The notes beneath the pieces were generated by a model that did not search any database, was not told where the DNA came from, and worked only from the letters and a program-made list of their open reading frames with translations. Below are positions 34,081-43,022 of a stretch of 64,000 nucleotides of DNA, piece after piece. Position 1 is the first letter of the stretch. Each line of letters begins with the position of its first letter. A program made the position numbers and the translations under genes. This DNA comes from Ignavibacteriaceae bacterium (GTDB taxonomy: Bacteria; Bacteroidota; Ignavibacteria; Ignavibacteriales; Ignavibacteriaceae): the NCBI GenBank assembly GCA_019638025.1, contig JAHBUO010000009.1, positions 1 to 64,000 of the forward strand, read 5' to 3'.

Positions 34081-34092
34081 TGAAAGGGCTTT

Positions 34093-35055
34093 ATGTCAGC
34101 TTTAGAACGAAAGATTGTTTTAGAAAATACCGATATGGCAACTCTACTCGGAACGAATGATAACAATTTAAAACTTCTTGAAAATAGATTTAACACAACT
34201 ATTTCAGTAAGAGGTGAAAATATTCTTATTAAGGGGACTGAATCTGATGTTAATTTGGTTGAGAAAGTTATTCGTGAAATGTCCTTCGTTCTCAACACAA
34301 GCGGTAAACTTAAAAACACTGATGTAAATACAATACTCGATATTAATTTACATTCAAATGGTAATCTGAATGACAAAGAGTATGATTCAGTAATTCTATT
34401 TACTAAGAATGAAGCCATAAAACCAAAAACAGATGGACAGCAGATATATATTAAAATGGTTCAAGAAAATGATATCTGTTTTGCTATTGGCCCAGCCGGT
34501 ACCGGAAAAACATATTTAGCCGTAGCACTTGCAGTCGCCGCAATGAAGAAGGGGATTGTGAATAAAATTGTATTAGCACGTCCTGCAGTAGAAGCAGGTG
34601 AAAGTTTAGGATTTCTACCGGGAGATTTTAGAGAAAAAATAGACCCATATCTCAGACCTCTCTATGATGCACTTGATGAGATGCTTCCACAAGAGAAATT
34701 GAAAAATTTTTTAGAAAAGAAAATGATAGAAATAGTTCCCCTTGCCTATATGAGAGGGAGAACACTTAATTATTCTTATGTTATTCTTGATGAAGCCCAA
34801 AACGCTACAGACACACAAATGAAAATGTTTCTTACCCGATTAGGTGCAAGCTCAAAGGCCATTATTACAGGCGACATCACGCAAATTGATTTACCTTCAA
34901 AGCAGGTAAGCGGACTTGTTAAGGCTCAAGAGATATTAAAAAACATAAATGGAATTGGATTCGCCTACTTTGATAAGAGTGACGTAGTTCGTCATAAGTT
35001 GGTGAAAGATATAATAGATGCTTACGAGAAATTTTATGACCGTGAAAAGAAATAG
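34093..35055 (+). CDS. PhoH-like ATPase
   Basis: Protein of 320 residues of the PhoH/PhoL family. An N-terminal KH-like RNA-binding part (about 1-70, with LLENRFNTTISVRGENILIKG) precedes the P-loop ATPase domain: Walker A GPAGTGKT at 133-140, RPAVEAGESLGFLPGD, YIILDEAQ-type Walker B (VILDEAQNATDTQMK) and sensor ITGDITQIDLP. Such proteins are linked to RNA metabolism, ribosome maturation and, in some bacteria, phosphate stress. It lacks the PIN domain of the PhoH2 type. The ATG overlaps a repeat of the upstream terminator arm. Its stop abuts the convergent mazG stop without a gap. Confidence 0.93.
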   Translation: MSALERKIVLENTDMATLLGTNDNNLKLLENRFNTTISVRGENILIKGTESDVNLVEKVIREMSFVLNTSGKLKNTDVNTILDINLHSNGNLNDKEYDSVILFTKNEAIKPKTDGQQIYIKMVQENDICFAIGPAGTGKTYLAVALAVAAMKKGIVNKIVLARPAVEAGESLGFLPGDFREKIDPYLRPLYDALDEMLPQEKLKNFLEKKMIEIVPLAYMRGRTLNYSYVILDEAQNATDTQMKMFLTRLGASSKAIITGDITQIDLPSKQVSGLVKAQEILKNINGIGFAYFDKSDVVRHKLVKDIIDAYEKFYDREKK

Positions 35056-35814
35056 TTATTTTTTCTTACTTTCATTCCAGTAGAAATCCATTTCTTCCAA
35101 ATTTGATGAACTAATGTGCTTGCCATTTTCCTTAAGTTTCACTTCGATATATCTGAAACGATTATCAAATTTACTACATGCTTTTCTCAAAGCATTTTCA
35201 GGATTGATGTCTATGAACCTTGCATAATTTGATAGGGCAAAAAGTAGATCCCCAAATTCTTCTTCGATATCATTTTTAATTTTTGTCTCTTCGGCACTCT
35301 TCAGTTCAGAAATTTCTTCAATAACTTTTTTCCACACATCCTCACTATTAGTCCAATCAAAACCTACTTTAGAAGCTTTTTCTTGCATTCTGTGGGCTCT
35401 AAGAAGTGCCGGCATTGCTTTTGGCAATCCATCTAAAACTGAAGAACGACCTTCTTCAAGTTTAATTGTTTCCCAATTCTTTTCAACATCTTTGGAGTTG
35501 TTGACAGTCGTATCACCAAAAATATGCGGATGCCTACGAATCATTTTGTCGGTAATAGATTGAATTACATTTTCAATTGAGAAATGGCCAAGTTCTTCAG
35601 CAATTTGTGTATGAAAAACTACATGAAGCAGTAAATCACCTAATTCCTTTTTTAATTCATCAAAATCATTTTCGTCAATTGCATGAACTACTTCAAAAGC
35701 CTCCTCCAGAGTTGATGCTTTAATGGAGTCATTTGTCTGCTCTTTATCCCATGGACATTCTTTTCTTAATCTTTTTACTATATCTACAAATTCATTAAAT
35801 TTGATTTCAGACAT
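35056..35814 (-). CDS. mazG: Nucleoside triphosphate pyrophosphohydrolase MazG
   Basis: House-cleaning enzyme that hydrolyses (d)NTPs to NMPs plus pyrophosphate. It has 252 residues with two MazG domains, the first with RLRKECPWDKEQTNDS, then the acidic EEAFEVVHAIDE and KELGDLLLHVVFH magnesium-binding motifs, and the linker RRHPHIFGD; the second near 165 onward has KEEFGDLLFAL-type residues (EEEFGDLLFALSNYARF). It is a stand-alone minus-strand gene. Its stop is adjacent to the stop of phoH, and there is no room for a separate terminator between them. Confidence 0.95.
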   Translation of the reverse strand: MSEIKFNEFVDIVKRLRKECPWDKEQTNDSIKASTLEEAFEVVHAIDENDFDELKKELGDLLLHVVFHTQIAEELGHFSIENVIQSITDKMIRRHPHIFGDTTVNNSKDVEKNWETIKLEEGRSSVLDGLPKAMPALLRAHRMQEKASKVGFDWTNSEDVWKKVIEEISELKSAEETKIKNDIEEEFGDLLFALSNYARFIDINPENALRKACSKFDNRFRYIEVKLKENGKHISSSNLEEMDFYWNESKKK

Positions 35815-35884
35815 ATAGGATTTCCTTCTAAAGAAATTTTGAATATTTACAGTATCAATAAAAATAAACTAATAAGGTCTAAAA

Positions 35885-36346
35885 ATGAAACTGATTGAAG
35901 AAAAACTCAAAGATTTAAACATTGAAATTCCTGAAGCCGCAAAACCTTTGGCAGCATATATCCCGGCAATAAAAGTAGATAATTTTGTTTATACATCCGG
36001 TCAACTTCCTTTTGTTAATGGTGAGTTAAAATTTAAAGGCAAAGTTGGACTTGATGTATCTGAAGATGATGCACAAATAGAAGCCTCAAAAGCAGTTCTA
36101 AATTGTCTTGGTGCCGTTAAATCAGTCATAGGCTCGCTTGATGATATTGAACAAATAGTTAAACTCACAGTATTTGTGAACAGCGCTAATGGTTTTACAA
36201 ATCAACCAAAAGTTGCAAACGGAGCGTCTGAATTATTACAAAAAATATTTGGTGACAAAGGTAAACATACAAGAAGTGCTGTTGGTGTAAGTGAATTGCC
36301 AATCAATGCTCCGGTTGAAATCGAAATGATTGTAAAAGTAAAATAA
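35885..36346 (+). CDS. RidA/YjgF-family protein
   Basis: Protein of 153 residues of the RidA family, trimeric enzymes many of which hydrolyse reactive enamines and imines formed by PLP enzymes. Visible motifs are TSGQLPFVNGELKF, LNCLGAVKSVIGSLDDI and KHTRSAVGVSELPINAPVEIE, where the arginine that anchors the substrate carboxylate is present. Its length and the IPEAAKPLAAY N-terminus place it with the longer subgroup rather than with canonical RidA of about 128 residues, so deaminase activity is uncertain. An AAGG ribosome-binding site precedes the ATG. Confidence 0.92.
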   Translation: MKLIEEKLKDLNIEIPEAAKPLAAYIPAIKVDNFVYTSGQLPFVNGELKFKGKVGLDVSEDDAQIEASKAVLNCLGAVKSVIGSLDDIEQIVKLTVFVNSANGFTNQPKVANGASELLQKIFGDKGKHTRSAVGVSELPINAPVEIEMIVKVK

Positions 36347-36357
36347 TTAGATTTAGA

Positions 36358-37452
36358 ATGACTCAAAGTTCAAACAAAAATAGAGTTATTTTTCTTGATT
36401 TAATCAGAGCTTTTGCGGTACTGAATATGGTTCAAGGGCATACGATTGATGTCCTTTTAGGCGATGAATTCAGAATTATGTCTAATCCATTTTTTTCTCT
36501 CTGGTTTCACAATAGAGGAATGACGGCTCCAATATTTTTGTTTACTGCAGGAACAACTTTTACATATCTTTTTAGATTACATAAGGAAAAATTTTTTTCA
36601 AACCCCCGTGTAATAAGAGGATTACAAAGAGGTTTGTTACTCATCGGTTTAGGTTATTTATTGAGATATCCTACTCCTTATATTTTCTATTTTAAAAATG
36701 TTACTGAAAGTCAGTGGAAAATATTCTTTGCAGTTGATGTGCTACAATTAATTGGGTTTGGACTATTATTTGTTTTGTTCGCTTTTTATCTATCAGAAAA
36801 ATTTAAAGTATCAGATTATTTGATATTCCCCATATTCATTAGCCTAAATATTCTTGGATATGCGTTTTTTGAGAACATCGATTGGAAAGATTTTTTACAC
36901 ACTTCGATTGCAGGATATTTTTACAAGGGGACTGGTTCAAATTTTCCCCTTTTCCCATGGCTCTCTTATCTATTTGCCGGGGCAATCTTAGGAAGCTATT
37001 TAGCAAACAATGCGAGAGTATTTAAAACTATTAAATTTTCATTTGCTGTAATTTTAGCCGGAATCACTTTAATTGGGCTCGCTTTTATCTTCGACCAATT
37101 CGAAATTTTATTTTTCGGGAAAAGTTATTTTTGGACTACAAGTCCGAATTTAGTTTTCTTAAGATTAGGGATAGTTTTAATTCTCACATCAGTTTTTTCT
37201 TTCATTGCAATTAGGATGGAAACCATTCCTAAGATATTGATTTTATTGGGAAGAAATACTTTATTAATATATATTGTTCATCTTTTGATTCTATATGGTA
37301 GTCCATGGAATATTGGACTGAATAGATATTTCAACCATGCTTTAGAACCACTTTATACAATATTGTTAGCCTTGTTGATGATTGCCGCAATGATTGGCTT
37401 AGTCCTATTAGTTTATTTATTTAATATTAGAAATAAAACTTTGGTTACATAA
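36358..37452 (+). CDS. Multi-pass membrane acyltransferase-like protein (HGSNAT/DUF1624-like)
   Basis: Protein of 364 residues with about ten membrane helices. The N-terminus [20 protein letters not shown], with arginine-aspartate and a membrane histidine, is shared by heparan-alpha-glucosaminide N-acetyltransferase-like and acyltransferase-3 proteins, which use acetyl-CoA or other acyl donors to modify sugars across the membrane. The pattern continues with [32 protein letters not shown] and [20 protein letters not shown]. The substrate is unknown; modification of envelope sugars is possible given the LPS genes downstream. ruvB starts two bases after its stop. Confidence 0.75.
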   Translation: MTQSSNKNRVIFLDLIRAFAVLNMVQGHTIDVLLGDEFRIMSNPFFSLWFHNRGMTAPIFLFTAGTTFTYLFRLHKEKFFSNPRVIRGLQRGLLLIGLGYLLRYPTPYIFYFKNVTESQWKIFFAVDVLQLIGFGLLFVLFAFYLSEKFKVSDYLIFPIFISLNILGYAFFENIDWKDFLHTSIAGYFYKGTGSNFPLFPWLSYLFAGAILGSYLANNARVFKTIKFSFAVILAGITLIGLAFIFDQFEILFFGKSYFWTTSPNLVFLRLGIVLILTSVFSFIAIRMETIPKILILLGRNTLLIYIVHLLILYGSPWNIGLNRYFNHALEPLYTILLALLMIAAMIGLVLLVYLFNIRNKTLVT

Positions 37453-37454
37453 TT

Positions 37455-38480
37455 TTGAGAAAATCAAACTCTACAAACAGTTTTTCAAACGATGAAGATA
37501 AGAATACTGATCAAACATTAAGACCAATCAGTTTTGGTGATTTTGTTGGTCAATCAAAGATTACAGATAATTTGAAGGTTTTTATAACCGCTGCTAAGAA
37601 GCGAGGAGATGCACTCGATCATGTTTTACTCACCGGACCACCGGGACTCGGGAAAACTACATTAGCTCACATAATCGCTAATGAAATGGGGGTAAAACTA
37701 AAATCAACTTCGGGACCTGTTTTAGAAAAACCCGGTGACTTAGCAGGAATACTCACAAATTTGGAAGAACACTCGGTATTATTTATTGATGAGATTCATA
37801 GATTAAGCCCTGTGGTTGAAGAGTTTTTATATTCAGCAATGGAAGATTACAAACTCGATATTATGATAGATAGCGGTCCAAATGCACGTTCAGTTCAAAT
37901 AAGTCTTCCTAAATATACTCTTGTTGGGGCGACTACAAGAGCGGGAATGTTGACCTCTCCCTTGCGTGATAGGTTCGGTATTAAGTCGAGATTGGATTAT
38001 TATGATTCACAACTCATAAAAAAAATCATCGTCAGGTCTTCTCGAATCTTAGACATTCCGATTGATGAGGATGCCTCTTATGAGATTGCTAAAAGGTCAC
38101 GAGGAACACCTCGAATTGCAAATCGACTTTTAAGAAGAACTCGTGATTTTGCCGATTTTGCTGATATGAAGAAAATAAATCTTGATATTTCTAAAAAAGC
38201 TTTATCAGCATTAGAAGTTGATGAATTTGGTTTGGATGAGATGGACAAAGAAATTATCCTTACCATTATAGATCGATTTAATGGTGGCCCTGTTGGGTTA
38301 AATAATCTTGCTGTAGCGGTGAATGAGGATGCAGGAACTATTGAAGAAGTATATGAACCATTTCTTATTCAGCAAGGTTTCATACAGCGAACCCCGCGAG
38401 GACGCGAAGCTTCAGATTTAGCATATTCGAGATTTAATAGGAAGAGAAAATCTAATTCTAACTTATCAATTTTTGATTAA
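37455..38480 (+). CDS. ruvB: Holliday junction branch-migration ATPase RuvB
   Basis: AAA+ motor that drives branch migration with RuvA during recombination repair. The [11 protein letters not shown] start of the core is at about 23-33, Walker [13 protein letters not shown] near 65-76, Walker [10 protein letters not shown], sensor [18 protein letters not shown], then the RuvB winged-helix domain with [13 protein letters not shown]. The start is TTG at 37455 because no ATG lies in frame ahead of the core; the Shine-Dalgarno is weak, and the gene may be translated by coupling to the preceding stop. ruvA and ruvC are not adjacent. Confidence 0.96.
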   Translation: MRKSNSTNSFSNDEDKNTDQTLRPISFGDFVGQSKITDNLKVFITAAKKRGDALDHVLLTGPPGLGKTTLAHIIANEMGVKLKSTSGPVLEKPGDLAGILTNLEEHSVLFIDEIHRLSPVVEEFLYSAMEDYKLDIMIDSGPNARSVQISLPKYTLVGATTRAGMLTSPLRDRFGIKSRLDYYDSQLIKKIIVRSSRILDIPIDEDASYEIAKRSRGTPRIANRLLRRTRDFADFADMKKINLDISKKALSALEVDEFGLDEMDKEIILTIIDRFNGGPVGLNNLAVAVNEDAGTIEEVYEPFLIQQGFIQRTPRGREASDLAYSRFNRKRKSNSNLSIFD

Positions 38481-38490
38481 TAGGTTTTAA

Positions 38491-39303
38491 ATGTTCAAAA
38501 TAGAAAATATTAATATCGGAAATAACAATCCTTTTGTTTTGATTGCGGGTCCATGTGTCGTTGAAAACGAATCATTAATTAAAAATGTCTCATTTGAAAT
38601 TAATGAAATGTGTATGAGGAATGACATCCCATTTATTTTCAAATCGAGTTACAAAAAAGCGAATAGAACAAGTTTAAATTCATTTACTGGACTTGAAACT
38701 GAAGAGGCTTTACAAATACTGAAAAGTGTTAAGGATGATTTAAATATCCCAATTGTAACAGATATTCATACTGAAAAAGAGGCTGAAATCGCTGCGGGTT
38801 ATGTTGATGTTCTTCAAATACCTGCGTTCTTATGTCGGCAAACTGATTTGTTAATTGCTGCGGGGAAGACCGGTAGAGTTGTAAACATCAAAAAAGGACA
38901 GTTCCTTGCGCCTGAGGATATGAAATTTGCTGCAGATAAAGTAGCTTCAACAGGAAATAAGAATATTATGTTAACTGAACGAGGTTCAACATTTGGATAT
39001 CACAATTTAGTTGTTGATATGCGCTCACTGGTAATTATGCGAGAGTTAGGTTATCCGGTAGTAATGGATGCAACACATGCAGTACAACTCCCGAGCCGAG
39101 GTGGATTTTCCGGTGGTGATGCTAAATATATTAAACCACTTGCAAGAGCCGCAACAGCAATCGGAATAGATGCGCTTTTTCTTGAGGTGCATCCAAATCC
39201 AAAAGAAGCTTTAAGTGATGCTGACAGCCAACTCCCTTTAAATCAGTTAGAGGAATTATTGGTTGAATTAAAGAAAATTGATAAAATTACAAAGAACTAT
39301 TAA
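38491..39303 (+). CDS. kdsA: 3-deoxy-8-phosphooctulonate (Kdo-8-P) synthase
   Basis: Condenses arabinose-5-phosphate with phosphoenolpyruvate in the Kdo branch of lipopolysaccharide synthesis. At 270 residues the family motifs are intact: IAGPCVVENE, FKSSYKKANRTS, IVTDIHTEKEA, LQIPAFLCRQTDL, NIKKGQFLAPEDM, LTERGSTFGYHNLVVDMR and DATHAVQLPSRGG. C-type metal residues appear at C22-equivalent (GPCV) and the histidine of HP. It heads the group kdsA-kdsD-lptC-lptA-lptB; kdsB and kdsC are absent here. Confidence 0.96.
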   Translation: MFKIENINIGNNNPFVLIAGPCVVENESLIKNVSFEINEMCMRNDIPFIFKSSYKKANRTSLNSFTGLETEEALQILKSVKDDLNIPIVTDIHTEKEAEIAAGYVDVLQIPAFLCRQTDLLIAAGKTGRVVNIKKGQFLAPEDMKFAADKVASTGNKNIMLTERGSTFGYHNLVVDMRSLVIMRELGYPVVMDATHAVQLPSRGGFSGGDAKYIKPLARAATAIGIDALFLEVHPNPKEALSDADSQLPLNQLEELLVELKKIDKITKNY

Positions 39304-39326
39304 TCTAATTGAGCGATTGAATAAAA

Positions 39327-40304
39327 GTGACAAAAGAAGAGATTTTAGAAATTGGGAAAAAAGTAATTCAGATTGAAGGTGAAGCAGTACTAAACCTGCA
39401 GACAAGCATAGATGAAGCTTTCTTTCAAACTGTCGAAAAAATTTATAACTCCCGTGGAAGAGTAGTGCTGACGGGAATGGGAAAATCGGGATTAATCGCA
39501 AGGAAAATTGTTGCTACACTAAATTCAACCGGTACTGCTGCAATCTTTCTTCATCCTACTGATGCTTTGCATGGTGATTTAGGAATGGTCAGAAAAGAAG
39601 ATGTTGTTATCCTGATTTCGAAGAGCGGAGCAACTGAAGAATTGGTTAATTTACTTCCCATGTTAAAAAGACTTGAAGTTACACTTATCGGAATGGTTGG
39701 GAATATTAATTCCAAAATTGCGAAAGGTGTAGATATAATTTTGAATGTTGGAGTTAAAGAAGAAGCTTGCCCGTTTGATTTAGCTCCTACTGCATCAACA
39801 ACCGCTACATTGGCTATGGGTGATGCGCTCTCTGTTAGTTTACTTGAGCGAAAAGGTTTTACAGCTCAAGATTTTGCTTTATTGCATCCGGGTGGAAGTT
39901 TAGGGAAAAGACTTTCGTTAAAGATTAGTGAGATAATGATCAGCGGAGATGATATTCCAATTGTACATCAGAATGCTTCTTTGAAAGATACAATTTTGGA
40001 AATAACTTCTAAACGTTTGGGAACAACTTCAGTTATAAATGATGATGGAGTTTTAATCGGTGTAATTACTGATGGTGATTTAAGAAGGTTATTGGAAAAA
40101 ACTTTAGAGATCAAAGATTTAACGGCTAAAGATATAATGTCAAAGAAACCAAAAACAATTTCAAGTGATTTGCTTGCTTCATTTGCATTACAAACGATGG
40201 AATCTTATAAAATTACTTCGCTAATTGTAACTGATTCAAATAAAAAACCTATAGGAATTGTGCATCTTCACGATTTGTTAAATTTAGGTTTACAAGTGAG
40301 ATGA
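39327..40304 (+). CDS. kdsD: Arabinose-5-phosphate isomerase (SIS plus two CBS domains)
   Basis: Supplies arabinose-5-phosphate for KdsA by isomerising ribulose-5-phosphate. The SIS domain spans about 30-185 (RVVLTGMGKSGLIARKIVAT, LHPTDALHGDLGMV, LISKSGATEELVNLLP, FDLAPTASTTATLAMGDAL, FALLHPGGSLGKRL), followed by two CBS domains at about 200-325 that may sense nucleotides. At 325 residues it is full length. The start is GTG at 39327. It lies 23 bases after kdsA, and the lptC ATG overlaps its stop (ATGA). Confidence 0.95.
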   Translation: MTKEEILEIGKKVIQIEGEAVLNLQTSIDEAFFQTVEKIYNSRGRVVLTGMGKSGLIARKIVATLNSTGTAAIFLHPTDALHGDLGMVRKEDVVILISKSGATEELVNLLPMLKRLEVTLIGMVGNINSKIAKGVDIILNVGVKEEACPFDLAPTASTTATLAMGDALSVSLLERKGFTAQDFALLHPGGSLGKRLSLKISEIMISGDDIPIVHQNASLKDTILEITSKRLGTTSVINDDGVLIGVITDGDLRRLLEKTLEIKDLTAKDIMSKKPKTISSDLLASFALQTMESYKITSLIVTDSNKKPIGIVHLHDLLNLGLQVR

Positions 40305-40837
40305 GATTTCTCGTACTTATACTATTCATCTTAGTAATTGGATGTAGTCAGGAAAAAGTTAAACCCACAGTTGATGAATCCATCAATATTCAGGAATTAC
40401 CGACACAGGAAAGTTGGAAATCAAAAATAGTTTTCACTGATTCCGGAAAAACCAAAGCGATATTGTGGGCAGGTCATATTCGTGTTTACTCAACTTCAAT
40501 GGAAACATTATTAGATGATAGCGTAAAAGTTGATTTTTACAATCCGGAAGAAATTAAAACAACAACCATGACATCAATGAGGGGAAAAATAGATGATAAC
40601 ACAAAAAATCTCTATGCTTTTGAAAATGTTGTTGCTGTCAATGATAGTGGTGTTACTTTAAAAAGTGAAGAACTAATGTGGAGAAATTCTGACCAAAAAA
40701 TTGTTACCGATAAATTTGTAACAATCACTACTCCAACTGAAAATATTCAAGGCTACGGATTTGAATCTGACCAGCAAATCAAAAATTACATCATATATAA
40801 ACCTGTTTACGTTACTAATTCTGATTCACTGAAATGA
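40301..40837 (+). CDS. lptC: LptC-like LPS export lipoprotein
   Basis: Protein of 178 residues whose N-terminus is a lipoprotein signal (FLVLILFILVIGCSQ, lipidated C15), followed by a beta-jellyroll LptC/OstA-like domain with strands such as KAILWAGHIRVYSTSMETLL, SVKVDFYNPEE, LYAFENVVAVNDSGVTLKSE and KIVTDKFVTITTPTENIQG. LptC relays lipopolysaccharide from LptBFG to LptA. E. coli LptC has a membrane helix instead of a lipid anchor; lipoprotein forms are common in Bacteroidota. It overlaps both neighbours, which strongly supports an LPS-export operon. Confidence 0.85.
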   Translation: MRFLVLILFILVIGCSQEKVKPTVDESINIQELPTQESWKSKIVFTDSGKTKAILWAGHIRVYSTSMETLLDDSVKVDFYNPEEIKTTTMTSMRGKIDDNTKNLYAFENVVAVNDSGVTLKSEELMWRNSDQKIVTDKFVTITTPTENIQGYGFESDQQIKNYIIYKPVYVTNSDSLK

Positions 40838-42225
40838 AATTATTTATTTGTCTATTTGTATCATTAATTTTTTCATCCGAAGTATTTTCACAGACTGAAT
40901 CTAACATTATAACAGTTGTTGGTCGAGAATTGATCGGGAGAGTTGAAAACGGTGAATCGATTCGTGAGGTTAGAGGAGATGTAATTCTTACACAGGGGAA
41001 TGTGGTTATCACTTGTGATTTAGCCATTCAGTATCTAGCTCAGAATAATGCCAAGTTGATTGGTAATGTGATTATTACTCAAGATACAGTCACTATAACA
41101 ACTCCAGAAGGATTTTATTACGGCAACGAGAAAAGAGCTTTTTCAGATAAAGGTGTTAAACTTGATGATAAAAAAATAATTCTAACCGCACAGATAGGAG
41201 AATATTTTTTTAATGAGAGCAAAGCATTTTTTAAGAATCGAGTAAAATTGTTTGATACAGTTTCTACAATGACTTCGGATTTGCTGATCTATTATAGAGC
41301 TGAAGATAGAGCTGTCTCAGTCGGAAATGTCAAAATTATGGATAGTGAAAACATTATTTATGCTGATAGCTTAATACATTTTCGAAATGAGCAAAAATCT
41401 TTTGCATTTGAGAATGTTGCGATAAAGAATACCTCTAACAATTCAATTATTTACGGAGACCATCTCGAGGATTATCGGTTAAAAAGTTATTCACTTATTG
41501 ATGAAAATCCTGTGTTAATTCAAATTGATTCTTCAAAAAGTGAAAATGATTCATTATTGAGTATTGATACTCTTATAATAAAGTCTAACTATATGGAAGC
41601 CTATCGAGATTCTTCCAATAAGTTTTACGCAAAGGATTCTGTTAAAATTTTAAGGGGTGATTTCGCATCATTGAGTGATAATGCAACTTATTATAGAGAC
41701 GACGAAATTATTACTTTAATTAAAGAGACTGATTCATCGCAAACACCAAGAATGTGGTTTGAGAATTCACAACTATCAGGTGATACAGTAAATATTTTTC
41801 TTTTCGAACGAAAAATCAATAAGATGGATATTTTTAATAACTCATTGATTGTTTCACAAAATTTAAATTTTCTAAATCGATTTGATCAAGTATCCGGACA
41901 AAATCTTACACTTCATTTTGATGATGACGGATTAAAAAGAACTGAAGTTTTCGAGAATGTACTAAGTATTTATTATATCTATGAAGAAGAAGAGCCGAAT
42001 GGACTAATAAAAGCAAGTGCTAAGGATGCTGTTATTGAGTTTCAAGAAAAGAAAGTGTCTAAAGTACGTTTGTACGGTGATCCAAATAGTGAGTATCACC
42101 CGGAAAATTTAGTGACTGGAAAAGAGCAGACTTTTTTATTGCCAAAATATATTTTCTTCACTGATAAACCGGATAAGGATAATCTAATCAAAACAATAAA
42201 AAATGATTTTAACTTTAATCGATAA
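40834..42225 (+). CDS. OstA/LptA-like LPS transport protein, extended
   Basis: Protein of 463 residues with a signal peptide (LFICLFVSLIFSSEVFSQ) and repeated OstA-type strands: VRGDVILTQGNVVITCDLAI, NAKLIGNVIITQDTVTITTP, KAFFKNRVKLFDTVSTMTSD and RAVSVGNVKIMDSENIIYA. The same N-terminal domain occurs in LptA and LptD, but this protein is more than twice the length of E. coli LptA and lacks a C-terminal barrel, so it could form a longer periplasmic bridge. It lies between lptC and lptB, overlapping both or nearly so, which fixes its role in LPS transport. Confidence 0.82.
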   Translation: MKLFICLFVSLIFSSEVFSQTESNIITVVGRELIGRVENGESIREVRGDVILTQGNVVITCDLAIQYLAQNNAKLIGNVIITQDTVTITTPEGFYYGNEKRAFSDKGVKLDDKKIILTAQIGEYFFNESKAFFKNRVKLFDTVSTMTSDLLIYYRAEDRAVSVGNVKIMDSENIIYADSLIHFRNEQKSFAFENVAIKNTSNNSIIYGDHLEDYRLKSYSLIDENPVLIQIDSSKSENDSLLSIDTLIIKSNYMEAYRDSSNKFYAKDSVKILRGDFASLSDNATYYRDDEIITLIKETDSSQTPRMWFENSQLSGDTVNIFLFERKINKMDIFNNSLIVSQNLNFLNRFDQVSGQNLTLHFDDDGLKRTEVFENVLSIYYIYEEEEPNGLIKASAKDAVIEFQEKKVSKVRLYGDPNSEYHPENLVTGKEQTFLLPKYIFFTDKPDKDNLIKTIKNDFNFNR

Positions 42226-42229
42226 AACT

Positions 42230-42973
42230 ATGTCATATAACACATTAAGATCTGAAGAACTAATAAAGATTTACAAAAAGCGAACCGTTGTCAATAAAGC
42301 GTCTGTAGAAGTTTCACGTGGTGAAATAGTTGGTTTACTTGGACCAAATGGGGCAGGCAAAACAACAACATTCTATATGATGGTTGGAATGATTAGACCA
42401 AATCAAGGAGATGTTTTTCTTGATAACGAAAATATTACAAAAGTTCCGATGTATAAGAGAGCAAGGATGGGAATTGGATATCTTCCACAAGAAGCTTCCA
42501 TATTTCGAAAGTTAAGCGTTGAAGATAATATTATGGCTGTGCTTCAAATGACTAAACTTGGAATCAAAGAACGAAAAGAAAAAATGGAACAACTTCTTGA
42601 AGATCTTAGTATTACTCATATTCGTAAAAGTCTGGGAATGCAATTGAGCGGAGGTGAAAGAAGGAGAACAGAGATTGCAAGAGCCTTAGCAATGGATCCC
42701 GGATTTATTCTCCTCGATGAACCTTTTGCCGGAGTTGATCCGATAGCTGTTGAAGATATTATGACAATCGTTGCAAGTTTGAAAAATAGAGGAATCGGAG
42801 TATTAATCACTGATCATAACGTTCACGAAACTTTAAGCATTGTAGATAAAGGATACATTCTCATAAGTGGAGTAATTTTTAGATCAGGAACGGCTGAGTT
42901 TTTAGCCGAAGACCAAGAAGTACGTAAACTTTACTTAGGTGAGAAATTTAAACTTGATCGTTACGAAGGTTAA
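42230..42973 (+). CDS. lptB: LPS export ABC transporter ATP-binding protein
   Basis: Cytoplasmic ATPase that powers lipopolysaccharide extraction with LptF/LptG. It has Walker A GPNGAGKTTT, Q-loop YLPQEASIF, signature LSGGERRRTEIAR, Walker B FILLDEPFAGVDP and the H-loop ITDHNVHETL. The RRRTEIARAL signature and the DPIAVEDI motif are typical of LptB rather than of other ABC ATPases. An upstream in-frame ATG at 42203 inside the preceding gene would add nine residues; ATG at 42230 fits the family N-terminus better. lptF and lptG are not adjacent. Confidence 0.93.
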   Translation: MSYNTLRSEELIKIYKKRTVVNKASVEVSRGEIVGLLGPNGAGKTTTFYMMVGMIRPNQGDVFLDNENITKVPMYKRARMGIGYLPQEASIFRKLSVEDNIMAVLQMTKLGIKERKEKMEQLLEDLSITHIRKSLGMQLSGGERRRTEIARALAMDPGFILLDEPFAGVDPIAVEDIMTIVASLKNRGIGVLITDHNVHETLSIVDKGYILISGVIFRSGTAEFLAEDQEVRKLYLGEKFKLDRYEG

Positions 42974-43015
42974 AAAAATCGGACTGTTTAACAAGATCAA
43001 AATGCTAAACAGTCC
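42972..43015 (-). terminator. Terminator for the minus-strand symporter gene
   Basis: A perfect ten-base inverted repeat, GGACTGTTTA (42981-42990) and TAAACAGTCC (43006-43015), with a 15-base loop. Read on the minus strand it is followed by GATTTTTTT, so it ends the symporter transcript. On the plus strand, where lptB ends just before it, the A-run precedes the stem and no T-run follows. Confidence 0.75.
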
Positions 43016-43022
43016 ATTAGAA

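Noticed and set aside
42981..43015. Inverted repeat after lptB as an lptB terminator
   Set aside because: On the plus strand no T-run follows; the T-run is on the minus strand, so it was assigned to the symporter gene.
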